From: Clonostachys chloroleuca
Lineage: Eukaryota; Ascomycota; Sordariomycetes; Hypocreales; Bionectriaceae
Direction: 5' to 3'
Assembly: GCA_037952775.1 (NCBI GenBank)
Contig: JBANAY010000003.1
Location: 18,228,001 to 18,292,000 of the forward strand
Length of the DNA: 64,000 nucleotides
The notes beneath the pieces were generated by a model. The model was not told the DNA's origin, searched no databases, and was given only the letters and a program-made list of their open reading frames with translations. How positions within the stretch are numbered: position 1 is the stretch's first letter; each line of letters opens with the position of its first letter. The position numbers were made by a program, and so were the translations under genes. Positions 1 to 10,720 of the stretch are shown in pieces.

Positions 1-396
1 CTCCCATGACTCCAGGTTGGGGTGGATGTCGGAGAGCACGAAGGTGGCGGGCTCCTCGTTTTTGCTGGCAAGATACGTATTGACCTCCCGAGCAACGTAA
101 GGCGTAGGGCCACCGGCCCCGGCACAAAAGTCGACAAACGTATACTGAGATAGAGATGAACCGAGCTCACGGATGAGAATTTGTCCAGCAAGCTGAGCTG
201 GAGGGACGGGTTGGATAAAGGGCGTTTTCAGCCTCCATGCATGCGTGAGTGCTGCTTGTACAGCGCGGCGAAGGATGGGAGGGAACCTGGATGCTGATGT
301 TAATCTGTGTTGCCACCCGAGGCAGAAAATTTGGCATTCTTACCATGGCTGGTCATCTATCTCGAAGAGATGCAATCTTGGGAGAAGGCGTTTCAT
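1..396 (-). CDS. SAM-dependent methyltransferase-like protein, 5' part only
   Basis: The gene runs off the left edge. Exon 1 is 396-344, starting at the ATG whose complement is at 394-396. A 57 bp intron (287-343, GTAAGA..CAG) follows, and exon 2 runs 286 to beyond base 1. The spliced peptide joins through a split Trp codon (TG|G) to give EIDDQPWFPPILRRAVQ. Further on, FVDFCAGAGGPTPYV has the form of the glycine-rich SAM-binding loop of class I methyltransferases, and FVLSDIHPN fits the next strand with an acidic residue. This matches a conserved family of uncharacterised fungal methyltransferase-like proteins as I recall them. The substrate is unknown. About 113 residues are visible. An upstream ATG exists but is out of frame, so 396 is the best start. 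The call rests on the loop and splice consistency; the C-terminal half is not in the window. Confidence 0.7.
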
Positions 397-1182
397 AATG
401 GCGTCGAGATTGAAGCAGTGGTGAGTTGCACGTCATGGATTTTCTTGTGAAGCAAGAACAGAAAAATGTGGTGGTCAGTAGAGATGACTGTCGTGCTTTG
501 AATGATGAAAAAAAGTCTACTCGTTGCAGATCTTAGTATTTTAAAAGGAAAAAGAGGCTATTTTGGCAAGAACTTTTAGGCAAGTGGTTATTTCGTAGGA
601 TTTTTTGTGCTACCCACGGCACTCAGACGCTGGTAGACAAATGCGTGGCGTCATGGACGTCATCTCAACAAGTATAATTGCGGGGTTGGTAGAATTGTTG
701 GGAGGATTCACACCTGAACTGTGCACTCATCCCTCGGTAAAGATTTATGAAACATCTCATTTCTTACGATAGTATCCATGAGACGTTCATCTCTTCACGG
801 CAGGCAGCCTTATCATGACGGCTTACGATCCCTACCAATATATGTTATTCCCCAAATACTAGCGCTAGTGTCAGTTAAAGCACCACTAGACCCTCGTTGA
901 ACACTATCAAGCATACGACCATCTACAGGCTTCCATTCTGTCCTATAGATAAAATAGAAGAATGTCCAATTTTGGAGATGCGTTAGAATCAAAATCAGGA
1001 TAAAGCAAGAAAATGATAATGCTCGGGTAAAGGCCATGTACGTGGATGCCAGGCATCGCTGACTAGCAAGCTCTTCATTTGTCTATGGAAACCTGGTACC
1101 GCTGAATCCGCTGACCCATCGAAGAGAAGATAAGGCAAGAGTCAACCTTTTGTTGAGCATGCCCGGGAATTACGGCATGCAT
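397..1182. other. Intergenic region between two minus-strand genes
   Basis: About 790 bp lie between the start of the methyltransferase-like gene and the stop of the Ran-binding gene, and should hold the promoter of the former and the terminator of the latter. A 74-codon minus ORF at 813-1037 has a hydrophobic N-terminus, but I see no splice partner or recognisable family, so it is not called. No RNA gene was seen. Confidence 0.5.
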
Positions 1183-3128
1183 CTAATCGTCGCTGGGGAT
1201 ATCTGAATAGGGGTCAAATCCCACGCGTTCTCTCGCCTCCTTTCGCATTTTCCAACCCGCCTCCCCCGACAAACCCGTAGACGAAGTCTCTTCTAGAAAG
1301 AAGGACATAACATGATCAGGAATTGATAAGTGAGACGCTTGTTGGAATTCCTGAAGGCTCGCTAAGCGGATGAGCATCTCAATTAAGGAGAGGGAGGTAA
1401 TGATGGCACCAAAAGGTGACCGAGACATGAAGCTTCCGGAACTCCCTGTGGCAGCAGGTAAAATCTGACCCATGCTAGTCTGCTTTTCCCTCATATATTG
1501 GTCAGATGGTAAGGGTGACCGGAGTGATAGGTTATGGATCTGAGTCTCTAACTCGGAATTTGCTGAGACAACTGAAGCGTCGGAACCACCCCGCGTATGA
1601 TGGTTTTGATTGCAAGGTTGATTTAACAAACCGTTACTTGGAAGTTGCTTTACTTCCTCAACGTCATCCTCATCTTCGGGTTCATCATCATCACTCTCAC
1701 ATGGCTCTTCAAACATCTCCATTGCTATCCATGCTGGGTCGAGGTAGTCTGGAAATCCCCATCGTCGGTGTTGGAACGAATAACTTTCGGTAACTGTTCG
1801 GGGTTCCTGTCCCTGAGCTTCTTCTGACAACAACTGTTGATCAAGCGCAGCTTGTTCCTCGGCAAAATCAATCTCGCTTGCCTCTATAGGAACATGGCCT
1901 GCGCCTGTCGGTAGGTGTGATCTCACCATTTCCTCTTTCGAACGAGGATGGTTTGCACTCATATCACGCTTGAGCAGAAGTATGGGCTTTCTTCCAGACT
2001 CCGAATTGGATCCAATATTTAATATCTTTCCACTGTCGGTGTAAAAGATCTTAGACAGCTGATAAAGAGGAATTCGCTCCTGTAGATGAGATCCTTGGAG
2101 CTCACCAGGCTCCTGGTCGGCATCGGCATGTACTCGCCCGTCATCAAGATCCTCAATGATCTCCAGGTAATATTCGTACTCTATCTGAGCACCTGGTCTG
2201 ACGGCCGACTCCTCTATCGAAGTAGCATTTTGAGGAGCCCGACAGAGACGCACATTTGCTTTGTGAATGACTTCTTGCCAGATTGGTTTCTTCCCCTGCG
2301 ACTGCCAAGAATCTGTTGGCCTCGCGTGTGGAGTCGAGGGCTTTCTTGGGGAGCCGTTATGTAGGGATAAGTCTGTGGATTGTGCATTCTGGGCCACGGG
2401 AGAGCTATGGCCGAGAAACAGCAAATATAAGGACAACTTGAACATGGGACCAATCTGAACAGGATAAGCCGGGTCCCGCGCAAACTGTGTGTCTCCGACA
2501 GTCAACAAGGTACTTGCCTGCAGAAGCCTCGAAGGTGAAACGCTGGCAGGTAAAGAAGAAGATAGGCTTTCTCCTGAAGCTGAGATGGCCAACTGTAGGA
2601 GCGGAATCTCTCGATCGATCCGATCTAGCAATGCCTTGATATCGGTAACGACCTTGACGATGTCCTCTCTACCTTTCTGAGCACTCCGTGGAGAAGTGTT
2701 CTCGGATCCCTCGACCTCCCACTTAGCGACAATGGCCTCGATTCGCTGACCCAAGGATGTAATTTCTCGGTGAAGAGAGCTTGCAAGAGGGAGGGCTGAG
2801 TCTAGAAATACATTGCCACGGCCAGCTCTACAACATGGTTAGTTTCATGGTCTATGTTGGTGAGAATTGAGAAACATTCGACGACTACCCAAGAAACTTG
2901 CACTCACTTGAATTCTACGAGGTCGATAGCCGGGGACACTACCTTGATTTTGCTGTCCAGCAGTTTTTCCAACGTCCGGAGTTGTGCAGTTACATCATGA
3001 TCTCGCGCTGGTGCTGTTTTCAATAGCCGTGAACACTGGCTGATGGCATAGGATGATGTCAAGCCAATTCCGGATCTAATGGCGTATTTCATGGCTTGGG
3101 CGCCAAGGGTAGCCAGAAACTCGTCCAT
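1183..3128 (-). CDS. Ran-binding protein (RanGTP-binding family, Yrb30-like)
   Basis: There are two exons, 3128-2908 and 2827-1183, split by an 80 bp intron (2828-2907, GTGAGT..TAG) inside the stretch DLVEFKAGRGNVFLDSALPL. The joined product is 621 aa. The N-terminus MDEFLATLGAQAMKYAIRSG, followed by the DSKIKVVSPAIDLVEF segment, is characteristic of fungal Ran-binding proteins of the Yrb30 type, which bind Ran-GTP and influence nuclear transport. The middle, around residues 200-330, contains IEYEYYLEIIEDLDDG and IPLYQLSKIFYTDSGKIL, consistent with the conserved core. The C-terminal third is acidic and low complexity (CESDDDEPEDEDDVEE) and ends PYSDIPSDD. The gene diverges from sup35 with about 920 bp between the starts. 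Family identity is recalled, not searched. I am fairly sure of the gene model and moderately sure of the biochemical role. Confidence 0.85.
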
Positions 3129-4050
3129 CTTGGCTGGGCGTGCTGAGACCGCAATTTCATGACTGGAGGTGAAGGCGGTATCAACAAACGTAACGGGAAA
3201 AGAAAAGAAGTAGACATGCGCACGCTCAGATCACGGGTGAGTACACAGCATGGTGAATGTGAATTTTGTTCACCTTTATTTGTGCATATGTTGTGTTTGG
3301 TTTCACAGGCCGAAATTATGTAGCTGTCATGTACCCGTGCCAATAGTTAGTACCGATGTGGCATGCTTCACTTCAGGCTGAGATGGACCCACATTTGCCA
3401 TCAAGAGCTGTCATCCGCTTGGCCACAGTGCGCACTATCAAATTGCACGTTAATTAATACTTACCCTGTCGCCGGGCATTGAGTTGCGCTGCCTTGAGCT
3501 ACCACGGGTGACTCACGGGAATTTGCGTCATAAGGCTGCATATCAGAAGGCTCTGGATATGAAATGATGGGCAACTGGGCAGGATGAGGCGCCTTGTTGA
3601 GTCACTAATTGCCTCGTAGTTGGGTTTTCGTAGTGGATGCCTGGCTGCAGTGAGCGCTCTTATGCGCTTATCATACAGTGCTTGGTAACCCCTCCAAAGG
3701 ACAAAGTGGGCGGCCAAAAGACCACTCTCCTCCCCCAGCGTCATGGTGGTGGGGCTTGAATTTTCACAATCACCTTAAATTCAAAGACTTCAGGCAGAGC
3801 GACCATTCTTGCGACCGACCCTGTCTAGACCGGTCCTGCCTTCGAGATAGTCGGAGATTTTCGCCGTCCAAAATCTCCTGTTTCTTTTCGAGCCGTTTCG
3901 CCGAGTGTCGCGTTTCCGACCCCACGTAACAAAGCGCAACTTCCCCTCCATCCTCATCTTCGAGAATACACTCTTCGCAACCAACTACCCTGTGCGGCGC
4001 CGCTACCGAATCTACACTCTATACCATTCCCTCGCGAAACCTAGATCACC
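3129..4050. promoter_or_regulatory. Divergent promoter region, Ran-binding gene / sup35
   Basis: This 922 bp separates two divergent start codons and must carry both promoters. The right part (about 3840-4050) is pyrimidine-rich, as expected of a fungal 5' UTR before the sup35 ATG. I did not identify a specific factor site. Short ORFs here (for example 3499-3744 minus) have no recognisable content. Confidence 0.5.
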
Positions 4051-6332
4051 ATGTCTCACCTCAACTCTTGGGAAGACGACCCGGCCGCTCAGGATGAGAA
4101 CCTGTCACGGCAGACTCAGCAACAGTTAAACTTGAACCCCGCTCAGGGCAGCTTCCGCCCAGGTGTCGCATCGTTCCAACCTGGTGCTCAGACCTTCCAA
4201 CCTGGACAGCCTTATGTCGTGCCTCAGTACCAACAGCAGCAGCAGTATTACCAGCAGCAGGGCTACTACCCCCAGTATGGTGGCCAGCAGCAACAGCAAC
4301 AGCAGCAACAGCAGCAATTCAACCAATTCCAGCAATACGGTGGTGGCTTCAGCCAAGGATACAACAACCAGGGCTACGGTATGCCTATACGTCCCCTTGT
4401 GGTGGTCTTGCAAGAAACATCGAGCTAATAATCCTCATAGGTGGCGGATACCCCCAGTACGGCCAACAGCAGACTCAACAGCCACAGCAACCACAACAGC
4501 CAGCTGCCCCAGCCGCCTCTACCCCAGCCGCTCCCCAACCCCAAGTATCTAAGGAGGGAGGTGCCAAGGTGCTCAGCATTGGAGGAGATGCGCCCAAGCC
4601 TAAGGCCAAGGTTCTTTCCATAGGTGGAGCTGCCCCGGCCAAGCCCAAGGAAGCATCCAAGCCCAAGGAGGATACCAAGCCAGAGCCTTCAAACGCCCCC
4701 GAGGCTGGCCAGAAGGCTGCTGCCGTGAAGGCTATCGAGAAGACCGGAGAGAAGGCTGGTAAGGCCGCCGCATCCGGGGATAAGACCTCCGGAAAGACCT
4801 CCCCCAACTCTTCGGGCCGCTCAAGCCCCGTCGGCCCCGGAGACAAGAAGCCCCAGCGGGAGGTCGATGCCGTCCAGAAGGAACAGGCTGCAGATGTCGA
4901 CCAGGAGACCCTCAAGGAAATTTACGGCAAGGAGCATGTCAACATCATCTTCATCGGACACGTCGACGCTGGCAAGTCTACTCTGGGTGGTTCCATTCTC
5001 TGGTCAACTGGTATGGTCGATGAGAGAACCATGGACAAGTATAAGAAGGAAGCTAAAGATATGGGCCGTGAATCATGGTACCTTTCATGGGTCATGGATA
5101 TCAACAAGGAGGAGCGTTCAGTGGGCAAGACTATCGAAGTTGGCCGAGGATTCTTCGAGACCGAGAAGCGCCGCTACAGTATCCTAGACGCCCCAGGCCA
5201 CAAGACTTACGTCCCAAACATGATTGGAGGTGCATCACAGGCTGATGTCGGTATTCTGGTCATCTCTGCCCGTAAGGGTGAGTACGAGACTGGATTCGAA
5301 CGTGGAGGTCAAACCCGTGAACATGCTATGCTTGCCAAGACCCAGGGTGTGAACAAGCTTATTGTTGCCATCAACAAGATGGACGACCCTACTGTGGAGT
5401 GGTCCCATGACCGATACCTGGAATGCACAACCAAGCTGGGCCAGTTCTTGAAGGGAACTGGCTACAACCTCAAGAATGACGTCTTCTTCATCCCCGTGGC
5501 CGCTCAGGTTTCCATGAACATCAAGGACCGAATCCCCAAGGATGTTGCACCTTGGTGGGAGGGGCCTTCCCTACTTGAGTACCTTGATAACATGCAGGCC
5601 CTTGAGCGAAAGGTGAATGCACCCTTCATGATGCCCGTCAATGCCAAGTACCGAGACCTGGGCACCATGATTGATGGCAAGGTCGAGGCTGGTGTTCTCA
5701 AAAAGGGCATGTCCCTCATCATGATGCCCCGAAAGGACAAGGTGGAAGTGTCTGCAGTATATGGAGAGCAGGAAGACGAAATCCCCATTGCCCAGTGCGG
5801 TGACCAGGTTCGCATCAGACTCAAGGGTATTGAGGAAGAAGACATCCTGCCTGGTTTCGTCATCTGCTCCCCCAAGCGACTGGTCCACAACGTTGCCGAA
5901 TTCGAGGCTCAGATTCGAATCTTAGACCTGAAGAGCATTCTGACCTCGGGTTTCAACTGCGTGCTTCACGTTCACTCAGCTATCGAAGAAGTTACCTTCG
6001 CCGCTCTCATGCATAAGCTACAGAAGGGAACCAACCGGAAGAGCAAGAATCCCCCAACACACGCCAAGAAGGGCGACAGCATCATCGCCCGGCTGCAGAT
6101 TATCGGCGGGGCTGGTTCAGTCTGTGTCGAACGATTTGAGGATTACCCCCAGATGGGTCGCTTCACTCTCCGTGATCAGGTTAGTATTATCTTATGTCTC
6201 TTCTTGCTTTTCCACTCTTCCTCTCTAGCTTGCCCATTTCCTGTCGCGTTTTCATTACTAACTTTTGCGTCTCTGCAGGGACAAACTATTGCTATTGGTA
6301 AGATCACCAAGCTCATCACAGATTCTTCTTAA
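4051..6332 (+). CDS. sup35: Translation termination factor eRF3 (Sup35), GTPase
   Basis: Class II release factor that works with eRF1 to end translation in the cytosol. Exons are 4051-4378, 4441-6179 and 6279-6332; introns are 4379-4440 (62 bp) and 6180-6278 (99 bp). The product is 706 aa. The N domain (residues 1 to about 150) is rich in Gln, Tyr and Gly, with YYPQYGG-type units and 11 consecutive Gln codons, the composition of the yeast Sup35 prion domain. A charged K/E/P/A middle region has two KVLSIGG units. The GTPase follows: G1 GHVDAGKST near residue 283, G3 DAPGHKTYVP near 359 and G4 NKMDDPT near 421, then EF-Tu-like beta-barrel domains ending GQTIAIGKITKLI. The second intron removes a segment that would insert 33 residues in the last barrel. 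Identity is secure. Confidence 0.97.
4285..4317 (+). repeat. Polyglutamine tract (11 CAG/CAA codons) in sup35
   Basis: Eleven consecutive Gln codons of mixed CAG and CAA lie inside the prion-like N domain. Mixed codons would make the tract less slippage-prone than a pure triplet run. Other short Gln runs lie just upstream (about 4229-4260). Confidence 0.9.
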
Positions 6333-9300
6333 ATGAGCCGACGGGAATAGATATACAGGGGTCCCCAAGCCACAATACAAAGTAAAAGAAAATGATAGAA
6401 TGTAAGAGAAGGACGGATAGCGTCGGGGTTCGAGACAGGGCGTTTTCGGCTCCAGGCAAGACACGCCTGGCCGACAAACTCAAAAAAAGGGCACCACAAC
6501 CCACCGTCATGAGCCGGCCAATGTCGCTTGTATGAAACGCTCACCTTGCATGGATGGGCGACGTGAAGGGCACTTGGTGTGCGTAGTAGGGGCGATATGT
6601 ATCACACCGCTCAACGGCAGGGAGCCCCTACTTTGCGGGCGGGAAATCCAGGCTCATGCCGAAATCTTGAAGGTGGCCCATGATTTGCATCCATAGGTTC
6701 CATAGCGAAGCACCAAAAAACGGGTTATTTTTGTTTTCTTCCTCCAGGTTAAATGGGCACGGCCGCAAGTGTGTGATGTTAAAACCACGAAGATTACTAG
6801 GTGCTAATAATACATGACTAAAAGATAATGCGGCATATTATAGCACGTTGTTTCGTTTTAATACGACCGAATTTCTGTATTCATTGTTGAAAGTAATCTT
6901 TTTATAACCACACTTCCACTGGGCGTCTCATGATTATCTCCTGTCACCGACTTGGGCTGGCCGTCGCATTATGCACAACACATCACAGCAGGCGCACGTA
7001 AACGGCAAGTGTGTGTGGGGGAGGATGGAGGTCGCAAGGATCATCATATAATGCATGGGCTATGCCAATGTGTCACCACGGCTATTACCGCGTATCTTGG
7101 GGAATGGCCAAGGCGAGATGGGAGATTGCTCCAGATACGGCCACCTGCCTCTGCGGGAGGATGCGGACGGGCGGTACGGCTGCCCAACCTGAGGCTGTCG
7201 TGCTTACCTACTGCCTGTTACCTAGGTCGGTAGGTGCATCACAGTAGCCGTTTCTGCTGCTGCTTAGATTCAGAACAGCGGCCACTGGCCAACAGCTGTT
7301 GATCCCTGAGGCTCAAGATGCGAAACCAGTGGTCCACTTTAGGGCTTCCCACGCAGGCTCTTACATATAGAAGGGTGTGTAAAAGTTAAGGGGCTAGGTG
7401 CCTAGTTGTAAGGAGGACGAAAATGATCCGGAACTGGGTGTTGTCGCGGGGTTGGGCTGGATGCATAGATAGCACGGAACGGCGATTGAATGGTGGAGGG
7501 AGAACGGGTCGGGGCCGTGCGGAGTCGAAATCTGCGGGCCCTGGAGGTCCTCCGAAGCGGCGTCCAACAAGGGGAACGGCACCGCGACTGGCACAACGGA
7601 AGCTGGCCCGACGAAGATGAGGGAGAGTGCATGGGTTGTTCTGGTCTTGACATCGATGATGCTATATTGACCAGCGATGTCTTCATATCCTGCCTATTGT
7701 CCCCCTTTACCGAGGCACTGCTGCCCGATGGACTGACTAGTGCCTCGTCTTCTGTCCAGCCTGGGTATTACTCACATTTCATATGTACGGTTGGCGAAAA
7801 GACAGGGCATAGCATACCTTGCCTTATTAACGTACATGTCGTGTGAGGGAGTCACCTGTAACTTTCTTACCGGTACTGTGCTCCCACCGGCTGCAGCGTA
7901 CCACCAGTCTGCCTGCAGCCACATTCGCCATCGTGGAATGACAAGGTCGGCTTCCGGATGAACGAGATGAACGTTGCGACAGAGCAGCGGTGAAGATTTT
8001 TCCTGTCCGTTCCCGCGGTTTGGCGCGTCAATGCGTGCCGGGCTGGGACGCTACAGGAGGAAAACGAGTTCAGGCACACGTTGATGCGCAAGCAGGCAGG
8101 ATCAGCCCAGAGTGGGGCTCCCCGGCCTACTTCCGTTGTCTAGGGCCTGTTAGGTTTTTTCCTCTGGTCAATGGTGTTTTGCTGGCACGAATGCCGTGTG
8201 CCAGGGGGTGTGACGACCGGAGCGGATAGGAGGATGCGTATTGGCCCTGCTTGCATCGAGATGCATGTAAGAAGGGGAAATTTAATCAATCAACCCCAAT
8301 GGAAATAATGGGGAGATGCGGAGGTGATGCCTGGAGTTGTTCCCAAAGTTGTCGGAACTGCGATTCCTCCCTTAGGGGCAGTTCATACCGACGTCAACGG
8401 AAAGCGCCCGATTTAGCAGGGGTGCAGATAACGCGTCGATGAAACCGGAACTGGAACGGCCAGAATCCAGGGGAAATCCGACAATAAGCTGAATCTCACC
8501 GTTAGTCGTCTTTCTGCTTGCATTGTTCTGGGCGCTGGAGAGTCTACGTGATAACGGCGCCGGAAGATGTCGGAACAGGCGCGGCTCCAGTCTGGACTCA
8601 GGAGTTTGAGCCCTGCTGGGGGTAACCTATCAGTTGGTGGGGTGGCTATTTCTTTTCGCGGGGGACAGACGCTTGAGAGGGTCAAGGGGGGCTCTGATTC
8701 ATCGGCACGGGGCTATTATTGGGTCAGGCTGGAGTCGGGGAGGGATGGCGAGCGGTGCATTGGCAAGATTGGGTAGGGGAAGGACCTGGATATCCGTTAT
8801 GACCAGCATGGGGGGTGTGGCGTACATATCAAAAGTACGTACCGTCAATACCTGGTCTCGGGAAGCGAATTCCATAGGCTGACATACCGTAGCGCATTGC
8901 CGTAACTGATCCGGCGATTGCCTCGGGTAGATTACGTACCAGGTAGGCTCGTGTTCGTGGCGATGGTTGTGATGAATTTCAGCCGGAGGCGAGAGGGGAG
9001 GGAGAGGGAGGGCGGACGAGACCTTCGCATGCCAAATCCAGCCTTCTCCAAGCCTACAGAGGCCTCGGAAGCAGCAGCAGACGGTGTGAGCTGGCTCGTG
9101 AACAACGGAGGAGGAGCGGTGCTGCTGATAATTGGTGGGTGGGAGCGACCAGGGCAGAGAAAATCGCGGGGTAAGCCAAGATTTGCTGGAGCCAAATCTA
9201 CGTAATACAATACGGTCTGGTAATAGCAAAACCGTCAACGACAGGGTGCCTCTACCTAGCAAATTCGTCTAGTCCCACGCACGGCGGTCAAATCCATAGC

Positions 9301-10720
9301 CTATAGATAGTACCTGGCTTTTCGTAAGAGAAAGAAAAAAAAAAGGGTCACGAGATATGAAGAAATTTGCATCTGGAATCACGAACGTGGCCGGGACCCC
9401 AAGTAGATACGGGGTAACCACAGATCCAAACTACAATGGATGCGGACTACGCTGTTTGCAGGTCATCGACGGAGGTAGTCGGGCTAGATCTGGGCTTTCC
9501 CCTGCCCTGGCTTGCTCTTGTGCTATCATCACATGACACGGCGGGCGGGACTTGGCCAGGCACTGATAGGCGCAGCCCAGCCCCAGACACGTCCGGACAC
9601 CCATTATCATATCACCATGCCGGCTGGAGCTGCACCTTCGCTGACACGCACGCACGGGCTGCAACATGCCATCCAGTCGTGCAGGGCAAGACGGCCATTG
9701 CGCATTCCTACGCCTCTGATATCCGACAACAGACAGTCAGTCATGCGGCCTCCCCGTAGCGGGCGGTTCGTTCCAGACGCTCCAGCGGAGGCGCGAGATG
9801 CTATAGGCTGGCTGTTTGAGGTGTGGATGGTGTGTGGCTTTGCGCTGCCGGTCAGTGGAGCCTTGTCTGGGGGGCGTGTTGAATCTTTTCCACGTCTGGA
9901 AACCATGACGCCGTCTCTGTTGCAGGTCCTTGCTTTCCCGGCGTCCGGACCAACGGGCCAGCCAGGCTGCTATCGCCAAACAGCAGCAATCATTGTCCAA
10001 ATGGCAGCCCGTGGTGTAGCAGCGGCGATGAGGAGGATTGATGGGCAGCCGAGCTCTGACGTCGAGGTCGTCGGCGAGCAGGAAACGTGCCAATTCTTGC
10101 ACGGGGAGAGGGCAATTGGCAACGAACGAATGAGAGCCAAGGTTGTTTCCTTAGATCCAGCATGTCCTTTCGCAGTTAGATTCTATATCTAGCAGGCAAA
10201 TCTGCTTTCTCCCCGCTTTCTCCTCTCTTGGCCTGCTTGCCTTCTCCTCCCTCACCACTCGTAGTAAATCCAACTTACCCAGACCACGGTTATCACTGAC
10301 CAACAACAGCCGAAATCTCCTCCGACACGGATCCAGCATCGCCTTCAATTGTCCCGGAGGATTGAAATCTATACAGGGATATAGTACACCATCGACGCCC
10401 GTTGCCCGCTGATATCCAGACCTTGGCGCCGCACGCCCACGACTTCTTCCGAGATAATATCGTGCCCCGTCTCTGACTTCTACCCCTCGGCTCCACACGG
10501 GGCAAGCAATAAGCAGTCTAGAAGGTATCGTCATGGTGACCATCCTGGCCTAGCTGGTAGAGATTCCAGGCAAACAAGCTGACTCGGTAGACTTCCATTC
10601 TACTTGATCTACCCGGCTGTGGAGAACGACAGCCCGATATCACACGCCCCTGTCGTCGACCTTTGTTGCTTTGTACCTTTGACTGCCATCGAGGCATTGC
10701 TTCAAAAGTTTATATTAACC
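6333..10720. other. 4.4 kb gene-poor region upstream of pck1
   Basis: This is the longest gap in the window. The first few hundred bases should be the sup35 3' UTR and terminator. From about 10190 to 10260 there is a strong C/T tract (CTTTCTCCCCGC..CTCCCTCACC), typical of fungal promoters and 5' UTRs, leading into pck1. ORFs such as 8699-9262 (-) and 9512-10192 (+) look like chance ORFs in GC-rich DNA: they have no domain, no splice logic and no family resemblance. I looked for CGG-N7-CCG sites of the kind bound by AcuK/AcuM gluconeogenesis regulators and did not find one by eye. No tRNA was recognised. Confidence 0.5.
10196..10262 (+). promoter_or_regulatory. Pyrimidine-rich promoter/5' UTR tract of pck1
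   Basis: A run composed almost wholly of C and T on the plus strand, about 460-530 bp before the first in-frame ATG of pck1. CT-rich tracts commonly sit at or just upstream of transcription starts of highly expressed fungal genes. Its position suggests the pck1 mRNA starts just downstream of it. Confidence 0.35.

Noticed and set aside
6420..6450. tRNA B-box-like GGTTCGAGAC
   Set aside because: No A box, no acceptor-stem pairing and no anticodon arm at the right distance.
8699..9262. 187-codon minus ORF in the pck1 upstream gap
   Set aside because: Low-complexity Pro/Leu/Ser composition typical of chance ORFs in GC-rich DNA; no recognisable family.
9512..10192. 226-codon plus ORF upstream of pck1
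   Set aside because: Composition is arbitrary, with no domain, no continuation by splicing and overlapping ORFs of equal quality on the other strand.
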